Of a stretch of 64,000 nt of DNA, positions 25,101 through 37,100 are shown piece after piece. The translations under genes and the position numbers were made by a program. The stretch comes from Dendrophyllia cribrosa (taxonomy: Eukaryota > Cnidaria > Anthozoa > Scleractinia > Dendrophylliidae), in NCBI GenBank assembly GCA_024195265.1, contig JAJLRJ010000008.1:21102958-21166957 (forward strand), in the 5' to 3' direction. The notes under the pieces were generated by a model. The model saw nothing but the letters and a program-made list of their open reading frames with translations, searched no databases and had not been told where the DNA came from. The first letter of the stretch is position 1. Every line of letters starts with the position of its first letter.

Positions 25101-28100
25101 TCTACAAGATCAAGATCTGTCTCCATTCCTTCAGGTTGCAGAGGTAACCCAGAAAGCAGTGAAGCTATGGCAAGCATCACAGTAGCATCTAGTTCTCTGT
25201 ACATCAAAACCAAAAAAACCTTTTTAAGTAATGATCCACATAAGAAGGATAGCGCTGAACGGCAATGCACGATGGAATGTCAACTTTTTTCATTGTTACA
25301 ACTAGTGATCTCATTGGCCGAGACTCAAAAACTGCTAAAAAGTTAAGGTTCAAGGTGCATTAAGTCTAAATTTTTTAAGGTTTTAAGTATTTTGAGACCC
25401 AATCGCACAACATGCAATTTTTAAAAGATATTTTATTTGGGAAACTTCATCAAAGAAGCAAAATTAGTAGTTATTGTCTTTGGCTATTCTGATTGGTTAA
25501 GCACGAACATTTCCTAAAATATATTTGACGCAAATTTTTATTATGAAATATAATTATAAACCATCAGCCCCTCCTCTATTCTTGAAATCAAAGATATTCT
25601 ATGTGGGAAAGAGCCAATGCGCAGAACAATGAAGTTTACTATAGTTCTTATGTGAAGCATTACTTAAAAATCAGCTAATCAGATATATTCCAGACAATAG
25701 ACGTGTTGTGTTTACACACCAGTTTTAGCACATCAAGGTTCTCATTTATGGCCTCAGTTCCCATTGAAGTTGTTCAACTTTAGAGTACAACTGAGTAAAA
25801 TGATGCTAAAGGTCAGTTGTCTACAAACATCACTTAATAGTCTGTTCTTCACAAGCCTCAAGGACTGTTTTACAACATCAAACCATTTTAATGACTTATG
25901 TTGTTTTAAGAATCACAGAAATTACAATAAAAATCAACGAGGGCGACCCTTCAAGTCATCAAGAGCAACAACACATAAAGTGCAACCTTTTGCATCTCTC
26001 ATTAAATAGCTCAGTCTCCAAAGTGAACACTTAAGCCAGTGCCAAGGGTGTCTCCAATGTCACTGTACTTGTAATGTTAGTAGTACTTAACCCTTTAACT
26101 CCCAAGAGTGCCAAAGCGCAGTATTCAAGAAAAATCCTAAATGTTATTTTGCAAAATATTGAAAAACAAATGGTACCATGCAAAAGTACTGCTGAAGAGG
26201 TTTCATTGGAATGGTCACACCTCAGGATTTTGTCAACAGGTGCAAAAGTTACAACTTAATAAAAGTCTCCATAATTGTCTCTGGGAGTGAAAGGGTTGTG
26301 GTTGGAACCATGACTCGAGTGTCTGATTATGAGAGGTATCTGCCTACAATATGTGTCTTTCAACGAAGGTTTAGTTGTACACAACTTACTTGGACAAAAC
26401 AGAAAGCTCTGCAGGGATACGTTGATGGTGTTCAGCTGAGGGCAGAACCCAATCTGTGAGGTACTCCACTAACTTGTTCCTCAGTTTGACCTCTTGATGA
26501 AGTAGAAGCTCATCTCTCCTTGCCATGACCTGTTGTCAAGAATATGACCCTAATTAACAGACTTACAGCCAACCCAGCTATGACATTGATAATGTGATAC
26601 ACAGCGGAAATAAGATATGAGTCACTCCAGGTCTTTTGCAGCTATGACTGACCTCTGAAAGGAGTGACTGAAGCAGTATAACCCAACAAAACAAATTCAG
26701 ATATGACTCACTGCAACATAACAACAACAATCGTGTGGAACCTGCTGGTTCTTCAGTAAGAAAATAATTGACTGAACTTTTCACAGAATATCTTCATTAT
26801 GCCAAGAGAGCACTGATTCATCTCAGCAAAATGAAGCCTACTGTAGCAAATTTCTACTTTTCAAATCAGTGACTTTATTCCACATACTTACCACGTCAAT
26901 TAGCTGGCAGAGTTTACATTTAATCTGCAGACACTGTCGGCTGACAGGAAGGTTTCTTACGTACCTAAATGGAGAACAATTGATTCTACTTAAAATGCTC
27001 GAGCCTTGCATTCAAAACAACTACTAATGTAAATGTTGTGGTTCAAATTTTTCTTTGGTTTAAAAATTTTCAAACCAGTTTAATTTTTATTTTCCTTTGT
27101 CTCAGATTCATTATCATATTCTGAGACAAAGGAAAACAAAAATCAAACTGGTTTAAAAATTTTCAAACCAAAGAAAAAATTGAACCACAACATAAACATG
27201 ATGATTGTGGCAGGGTTGCCATGGATACCTCCTTTCTGTGCACCAATTACCTGTTTCATTGCCCTACCAATGACACCAAGCCCAAGTTCATCTTTGTTAG
27301 TGACAATTTCACGTAACAGTGAACAAAATTTTACATTGACAGACAAGCAATACAGTAAACACCCACATATAAGAACACACGTTTCCGGTGGTCAGGCTGA
27401 TTGAGTTCTTATTTATCGGGTGCTTAGTGACAAATTAGGAAAATAAAATAAATAATTATTCTGTAATTTGATTATATTAACAAATGAACACAATCAATAA
27501 GACAGCTTGACAGCTGATAGAGTTATGTAGTTATCTGACAGCAAACATAAACTTACATGTTTTGTAATTATGACACTTTTTCCATTTTATAAGAACATGT
27601 TACAATTTTCATGCTGATCTTGTTAATTGGGCGTAGCGACCAAGTATTAAAATGCAGTTTGGTCGTCCACAAATGTGCAGTATTGCGCAACTCTGGGGAC
27701 GGCGGGATTATTCAAACCTTCACCGCGGTCACACGTCCGAGGCGTTTTTCGTTTTATTTGGTGGGATTCATTTAGAATTAAGTGGAAACGTGGGCAAGGA
27801 TGTATAAAATAATTAGTTTATGTAACTATCTTTTCATCTTTCCGGCTCAAAATAACGAGCTTCTTTTCGATCGTTGAAAACTGATCAAAACGCTTCGTGC
27901 CTGAGCAAAATTGTGTTGGCAAATGGCGCCGACAGTTCTGCAGTTCGTAGTTTTCCAACGCTTAGAACTTTTTTTAGTAAACTTTCAAAACGTTTAGTGA
28001 GTTGACAGTGTATTGTCAATATATGAAACTTTTAATAAACAGTGAAAATGACAACCTTAACTTTGAAGTACTTAGGTTAAGTTTTGCAAATTTCTCTCGT

Positions 28101-31100
28101 TTGACCGCGGTGGAGTACACCTGTTGTTTGTTGATGCGAGGCGAACGTCACAAAGTGCGAGTTGTGTTTTCTCTGTTGCATTTAACAGTTTCAAATTCAA
28201 TATGCTAAGGAAATTACTCAAGAAGACACTGCGAAAGTATTTGACACTCGTGATTAATTCTACGATACCTTCATGACGGAAACCCGCTAAAACATGTTAA
28301 AACGAACATGAAGAAGATAATTTAGACGAATACATACATGACACTTATTTAATAAGAAGTGAACAGTAGACAGCGAAGGAAGAAATATAAGCGTGGTAGG
28401 AATCCCAATTAATTTCACTTCTTTCGGTTGTTTGCCTTTCATTAATTTTTATTTCTTGAAGTTGAAAGAACAGAACAGACAAGTTCAACTGAAACTTTGG
28501 GTGCAAAAATTCACCGCCGAGAGAAGATGTAAACAATGCACGCGGTGTCTTGCGAGACGTTTCTTGCGAGTTTTGCTTCCGCTAGTGAATGTTTCTCGGG
28601 CGAAAATAACCTTAAAGCGATCACTTTTTCATTTAATTTTCTTTTCTGTGTTTTGGATACAGAGGAATAAAAACTGGATATATTTTCGTGTGTCTGATTG
28701 CGAGATGTTTTACGAAACAGCTGCGTTATGCGTTACTGGAAAGGTTTCAAATTACTTTCACATTATGCAAATTGCAACATTTTTACCTCAACTGAAAAAA
28801 TATATTTCAAAGGGCTAAATTTGTTTCTCTCCTCCTCACTTCTGTCGTTAACTTTGATTAAATTTATAAGTTTCATTCAAACTTTATTATAATAACGGGG
28901 GGAATACTTCCAGCAAAACTTTCAATTGGAAAAGTTGTTTTGACCTCGGGTCCGGACCAGGCAATTACATCATGGCTTCGAAAGGCCACTTTGCGGCTAC
29001 ATTTGCATTCACTTCAAAAGTGTCGGAAACACAGACCAGCTAGTTACAAGATTTAGCTAAAACCAATAACAACCATCGGGAAACTCTGACATACGGCCTT
29101 TTTTTCAACGGTAAGTACAAAGTAGGCATCGATTTGTATTTTTCAGTATGTACTCGTCTTTTGACACAGTGGACAGGCTACTTTAATAATTTACGTGCGA
29201 TCTCACACCCTAAGTGTACTGTGTCTTCTTGTTTTAGACGGTTAACGCGCTTCTTTGTTAGACTACTCACACTATCCGAATACTCCCAATCATCAAACCG
29301 TGAAATAACGTGCATGCAGATTCCCAAGACAATTATTCTCCAATATGCCTAATACAACGACGCCCAAGTATACGCTCCCACAGCGTCTTGTTCTTATAAC
29401 GAGCGGATCCGTACGGATAGTTCGCAGTTGTTTCTCAGAAAGTAGTGCTATTTTGTCTTCGCTGTTACTGTTGTCGAGTTGAGAAATTGGGAGCAAACTG
29501 CAGTGGACATCACAGTGGATTTTTGTTTATTACATGTAATAAACAGAAACAATCTCAAAATCATCTTTCTGTTCGCCAGACTGCGTGTCGCCAGATGTTT
29601 ATATAAAAGAAGACAAAGAATAAGCATTTGACAACACACAGTCTGGCAATTTAATTGGGGGATTGTCAGACCAAAAAGTAGTTGAATGTTTTGACAAACA
29701 CATCAAAACGAAAATTTTTTGCCTTCAATTGCAACAAGGTCCACAAAGAAATTTTCCTTTATCTCTTTTATCACACGTCGGAATGTCTCATCATATCTTG
29801 TATCCACAGTCACGTACTACAGTGTTACAGTAATCAGCCAACAATTCCCTGCTTTGTTGCCGTATAAATTTTTACCAAAGCAGTCCTCGAAGAAATAGCG
29901 AGGCAATAATCATGTTTGCTTTCCAACAAGGCTGAGAGATAATATTCTGTCGTGACAGTTTGAAAGTTCTTTACCGAAGAAACAGCGCCAAACTGTGAGA
30001 AAACTTCTCAAAAACCTGCCTCGAACGTACACCACTTCACGCTCAAAAAAAAGTTTACGCATACACCGGAACTTTACGCATACGGCGGAAGTGACGATGA
30101 TAGCTTGTTCAAGTAAGCTAAAATATTGTGTCCAACAGACAACAATACAAAGAAACGTTGGGCTCATGATATACTATTTCGCTTACATGAACAGCCGACC
30201 GCTCTCTCGAGTGCCCTCTAAACTTCGTAGTTGCTATAGCAACTACGAACTAAAAATGGGGCTTTATTGGCCAAATTCCAGCCTGGTGTTCTTAATCCAT
30301 TTGTCCTTATATGCAGGTGTTTGCTGTATACACCAGGGTTTGAATGGATACCTCCATTTTGTGCACCAAATGCTTATTTTATCCCATAGAAATGATACCA
30401 ACCCCAAGTTTGTCTTTATTAGCGGCAATTTCATGTAACAGTGAACAAAGTTTTAAATTGACAGTAATGCAATACCAAGAGTGTGTGGTACGGCTGGCAT
30501 GGATATCTCCATTTTGTGCACCAAATGCTTATTTTATCCCGTAGAAATGACACCAACCCCAAGTTCGTCTTTATTAGTGCAATTTCATGTAAAAGTGAAC
30601 AAAGTTTTAAGTTGACAGTAATGCATTAACATTCAGATGCTGGCAGTCAAGTACTGTAGTTTTTATTGTAACAAAATAAAATAAGCTAGAATTTTAAAGA
30701 TTATTTTTTTAGAGAGCATTAACAGTAACCCTTTATAAGCATGTTACTGACCTGACAAATGACAGAATCATAGCATCAATTCCACTCATCTGAAAACCAT
30801 CCTTGTGTCCAAATTTATTTTCCAAAATGTGTTTAATTATTACAATGATCTATTAGAAAAGAAGTAAGCAAGTTAGTCTCTAACTTCTTAATTAGAATAT
30901 AAGAGGGACATTAAATAAGGCAAATGGTTAAGTTTCTGAAGTGATGATTATACTATTTAATTCCAACTTTGCTATTATGTCTATAATAAGTAATAAGAGT
31001 TCACAGACAGTTAAGAATCATATTTATCATACCCTTAAGACCCTTGTTACTTCAGGGATTAGCAGCCTTTGGGGCTTGTTACTTTGGTGGGTTTGTTACT

Positions 31101-34100
31101 ATTAGGGGTCATTACTTTGGGCAACAATAATTTATTGCTGTTCAAAAGTGAGATGAAATTTGTTGGTGCAGTTTTACGTTTCTGCCACATGGGTAAGCTC
31201 TGCAGTCAAGATTTTGTTGTGTATAATTTTGGGGAGTCTCCACTTTCAGGGGGCTCACTACTTTTAAAATTTATTGGCATCCACAAAGTTTTGACGTTAC
31301 TTCCGGGGGGTCACTCCTTCTAGGGGATCGTTATTTTGGGAACTTTAGGGTAAGTCAAATGCCTCAAAGAATTGCCTCTTATAAAATCCTTTAAAGGATA
31401 TTAGCAAGTCAGTCTTATGAGATTCTTGTTTTTTTTCTCTTGTACAAATGAGATAACATACCTGCTCTGTAAAAAGAGTGTTTTTTTCTTGAATTACCAC
31501 CTAAATTGGAAAATGATTTGATGAACATCTTTTTACAATGAAATAGAAATACCCACCACTGACAATAACCACTTTGACATACGCTTGCATAATCAAAAGC
31601 TCCTATGAGCCAACTTGTGAATAAGAAACGACCTTTGGTCCTTCCCGTCTTATATGCGTTTATCTACACTGACCCCCCCCCCCCCCCCCCCACCATCTGC
31701 GTCCAACTTCCCAACCTCCCCTCCCCTCCCTCGAACACAGTCCCCATGGGTAAGGCAGGTGACCATATCCTATAACATTAGGCAAAATATATATGCACAA
31801 GCCCTATGCACTGGTCAGCGATATTACCAAAAAAAGGTTAAAAGCTGATGGAAGGAAGGAGTGAAAATTTGCATATTTGTCCCTGTCAACAATAACTTGT
31901 TCAACGCTTCGCGTATTCACCAGTTAAAAATGACTGAGAAATACTATGCACTTATTGACTGAGTGGGAGGGCCAGACGGGAATATATTTGGCTCGAGGTC
32001 ATGGCGTATGGACCGAGTGCAACGAGGTCCGTGCGTTATGACTGGGAGCCAAATATTTTCCTGTCCGGCCCGACCTAACTCAGTCAGTAAGTATTTTATA
32101 ATATGACTAGAAAGTACAAAAACAGTCGTGCAGTGTGAGGTCACTTGAATTCGTGCGGGGTTGGACGGCTTTTTCTGGACCGGCTCACGTCACCTTACGA
32201 TTCTATTTTCTGTAGATTGCGTCAGCGGGACTGTATGGTCATATTATACTATGTATTAGGCAAAGCTGCCCAGTTCTTTTAACATCACTGCTTTTCACAG
32301 TGTCAGTACTCTGTAATCATGCTGATGAGGGTGACTGATTGCCTTGTTCCTCAACCTACAGGGTTTGTTGGGGAACCACACCACAACAAGCATTTCCCAT
32401 TTAAGGTGATTCCACTGTTTTGCATTGCGCATCACTTACTGTGCATAATTTATTGCGTCATTAGCGCATGCACGAGCGCGCGCACATTAAGAACATAGAG
32501 GTTTCTTTTGAGACTAGGATCGTTAAACAATAAGTGGCTGTTTTCTCGTAAACGAGCACAGACACCCCACCTTTTTTTTTTCGTCCTTTCTAATCAAGTT
32601 CCCAAAACCTTTGTATGAGAAAAGACTTATTATATTTCTATTGTTGAAAATCTAATAAATGAGAGAAATAGAGCTGAACTGCAGTTTCTCTGTTTTGCAT
32701 TTCAGTAATCAGGAAAACAGATTTTGTCTGATATTTACCTGGCGCTTAGACTTCTCTGTCTAAAACGAATGTAAAAAGTTTACCTATGTCCAATGCAATG
32801 TATGTGATGTTTCCTTTAGCATGTTCTCATGAGTTTTTTAGTTTTTTAGAGTTTTCATATAATAGCAATGCACTTCTATAACAATACTGCTAAAATGCCA
32901 AAATAGGGCATATTCGATGCCTGACAGCTCCTTAACCAACATGGGCACCCCATTTTTTATTTTAAAATTGAAATTCTCATATAATAAATATCTCGTAGGC
33001 AAAGTTTAAACAAGAATCTATTGTAAGTTATATTTCAGTGGAATTACATTAACAACAATAGGCCATTTCCGAGTTGCCTTTAACCTCTCTATCAAAGCGA
33101 GGCTAGGTGCAAAATCTCTCATATGAAAATAATTTTTCATTCACATGCAAATAACTTTTATTTGCATGCGAATGAAAACTCATTTTCATATGAAAGGTTT
33201 CGCACCTAGCCTCGCTTTGATAGAGAGGTTAAAGGCAACTCGGAAATGGCCTATTTAATTTTGTTCCATCCCCTACATATCTAGTAGCAAAAAAAGAATA
33301 TTGCATGTTTAATTTTGGTAAGTTAATAAAAAAGAATAAACTGGTTATGAAACTCAGTCAGTCCTTTGTTATATGTTTTGTTCTCCATTTCTTTTGTTCG
33401 TTTGCCTTGACCCTGCACAAAACACAAAAGGTATTGAAATGCATATGATCAACTGACCAGTAGAAACATTTGGGCTCACACATTAAACAAAACAATGTGC
33501 AGGGTCACGGTTCGTTCAACATAAAACAAAGCAGCTTTGTACACTCTTTTTGAAATTTATTGAGCTTCATAACCAGTTTGTTCTATTAACTATGATTTTG
33601 GGGATAACAGAAGTTAAAGTTGCAAGTTTTGTTGTTGTTGTTATTGTTGTTTTATGAATTTTTGTCATTTTTTTAAACCATGTACTAAGTGATTGCAATA
33701 AAGCCAAACATTACTCTGTTAAATTCAGGAGAAAAAAGGGTAGGCTTTGGGAAACCACACTTTTTTACCTTCTTTTGATTAATTGATGTCTAAAAGGCAT
33801 GCTGTTCAGATAAGCTTACTTATTTACCTGACCAGAAGGTGTAAAGAAGCTGTTGACAACTGTCATAATCTGCGTCAATAATATGGGGTACAGTTTTTGA
33901 CTAAGTTCAACACCAACCAACTCATTTACTGTACTGCGTATCTGAAAAGAACAATATACACAGAACATTTCCCACAATAATATTATTATACACTGGTCCG
34001 ACATGCTATTTACTCATGCGCGTAGCGGCATGAGGTTAGGTTTGCCCTCCATTTTCTTCACGTCATGATTGTCATATGACATCTGGTTACTTGCCTTCCT

Positions 34101-37100
34101 TGTGGTACAGCCTTTATTTATAAAACATTCATTATTAGAAACAACTTGGTTTGCAGGAATGATGAGGGAATGAAAGGAGTAACTCTTTTCCATGTCGGAC
34201 ATCTTCTTTTCTTGTTTGCTTTCAGATGTTTATAGCTTCTTTCTTAAATATATAATGAATGTTTGTTACGCATGTGCATAACATTCATTTTGTGATAATA
34301 TTATATGAATTAATATTATGTGAATGTAAATTATGATGAATGTAAACATTGTTTCTATTTATAGTATAGAACTTGAGGTCAATCATTTAGATTTTTAGAA
34401 TGTTTTGTAAAGTAGAAGTTGTAAGGTCATGATGAAAAATGACATAATCAACATTGGCATGCAGGAGCCCAAGTCATACGGGCTCCTGACATTGGCTTTT
34501 ATATTTATCTGGTACAGTCTTTGCACTAGACGGGGGTTCTTGGGAATTTCTGTTGTATTTTAATTAAAAATATACCATAAAAGGAGGGTTGTCCAATACA
34601 CCCAACCGGAGTCGAGTAAGGTAGCTGATGAGTCGTCTTACCAGAAATCAGGTTGGGATGTGTTTAGTTCTCGGCTCGACACAACTCGCCTGCGTGCAAG
34701 TCGACTCGACTCAGCGGAAGTCAGTTCGCGAGAGACAGAGAAAAAAACACAGTAACTGTATGAAGTTTATAGGAAGGTGAAAAGGTTGTCAAATCGACAC
34801 GATCTGACTCGGCTCGACATGACTCGCCTATGTGCAAGTCAACTCGACTCGGCGGAAGTCAGTTCACGAGTGACTTAGAAAAAATACAGTATACAAAATA
34901 TATTTGGTGTATTGGCGTGGATTTATTGTTTCACTCTTAAAGAACGACATATACATCCGGGTCGTGGCGACTCATCAACATTTTGAAGATTAAACTTCCG
35001 GTAAGCATTCAAGCTTTTATTTTCTACTTCGCTAGAACGAGTCGACTGTGCTTCAAAACGACCTGACTCAGTTCGGGTGTATTGGACATGGATGCATAAA
35101 AGTTGTTACGTATGCGCATGAGTACAGGCTACTATGATACTCTTGTTAGTTACAACCACAGTATACATCCACTAGTGGCATTTCATAGCTGTTCTGTACT
35201 AGGATTACAAGCCTTCATTAAATTTTCATTTCTTTTGTATTTTCCTTATGAATTATTAACAAATATTATAATAGTTAAAATAACTGTCATAAACAGAATC
35301 TTCTTCCATAAAATCTTGCTCAACTTTGTCCAAAGTAAAATCCTCTTACCAGCAGTAAACATTTATGGTTTGAAGTAGCAGTAGTTTACCTAGCATGACT
35401 TCCTGGGTGAGAAAAGTTCTTAAAAAGACTGTTATTGGTGACCGATGTTTTGGAAACCTAGATAGAGCTATCAGAATATCTTCTGAATCAAACAAAAATA
35501 AGCTACTAACCTCTACTCAAGTAACCAATAAATTGCCATTAAAAACTTACCACTTTTTTAAGGACAAGACTTTAAATGTCTTCAAGTTTTAAATGTCTTC
35601 TTATATTAAAGTAAAGCTTACCTGTAAACCAGTCTTTTCATTACTACAAACCAGAAGACTTAACAAGTCCTGCATAAACCTTGTAATGATACAAAAGAAA
35701 AGAAATATAATAAAAGAAAATAATTTTCTATAAAATTATTTGTTATTTGACCATGTTTTGCAACCAACAGCTAAGATACTAATAAACATAACAGTCTTTA
35801 TCTTCTGCCATCTACCTTCACCATATACATGTGTTGTGGGTCAAACTTTCAAATACCATGCACCTCTTCAGAACCTCTAATTTAATTGGACCTGGGTATC
35901 ACGCAGATGTATTGTTTTCAGGGCTAGGGCCCATTGTTCTGTTGTTTGTTCTATTTTTATATATTAATGATTAATATATATTTTTATATATTGATAATTA
36001 ATTATTAATTAGTTACCTATTTACTTCTTAATTAGCTACTTAATTTACTCTAACTTTATTCTGAATGGCCCTTTTGGGACGAATAAAGTATGTATGTATG
36101 TATTTTTTTCTCAGCCAATCCTATGAGGTGTTCCAAGGTGCACATGCCACCCCCAAATTTTTCCTTTGTTTTGATAATTTTCAAACTGTTTGATTTTTGT
36201 TTTCCTTTGTCTCAGAATATGGTAATGAATCTGAGACAAAGGGAAATAAAAATTAAACTGGTTTGAAAATTTTTAACCACAACACAAACAATTCACTTTT
36301 TGTGCTTGATTATCTAGAAAGGAACAGCTTGTAATCTAGCTGTTGTTTTGTATTTATAAGCTAAGGATAATGGTTACAGTGTAACTTACTTTGTCAGTGT
36401 ATCACTTTCTGTTTTGCGTGGCTCAGCTACACAGTGTACAGATGAAGGAAGACTTCTGCTGTATCTTCTAAAGAAGACACAGACAAAAAAACAACAATGT
36501 TACCAATAACATTAATGAGATATTTTAAATTGGCTCAAGTCTTGGAAACATGAAACGATCAAAATCATCATCAAATTAGATGAAACCTCCACTGTGAAAA
36601 GTTTGCAATGAGAGACCATCTAAATTCTTGAGGATTGCAAAAGAACAAAAAACTCAATAATTATACTGAACATATATTTTTATTTACAGTTAAGATTTCA
36701 TTACTTTGACTTGTTTGTAATGCTCTCTCAACTTAAAGAACAACAACATAGAAAATACTATTTTGGTGACTACATGACTATCTGAAATAATAGTCTCGAG
36801 ACAACTTTTCAGGCAGAAATTAAAATGTTTGGGGCAAATTTACAATATTTCAACAAGAAAAAATTGTAGCAGAAAAAACAAAAAGTTACTTGCAAATTAC
36901 CTGATTGTTTGTATTAACGACGTCAAACACACTCCGCCTAGTGAACAAAGGAACCCGGTCATGTATGTCCATTCAGTTAATGATGCCTGTACACAAATAA
37001 CAACAGCCAAGAATGAGTAATTATGGTCACCTTACTGTACAGCTGACTTATATTTTTACAGAACACTGATCAGATTTTGGCATTTACAAAACTACTTATT

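Noticed and set aside
28393..28818. 141-residue plus-strand frame
   Set aside because: No recognised domain and lysine/phenylalanine-rich composition as expected from AT-rich sequence. There is no splice or promoter context, so chance is likelier than a nested gene.
29995..30438. 147-residue plus-strand frame
   Set aside because: It runs from unassigned sequence into a dispersed tandem repeat, so it is not one conserved reading frame.
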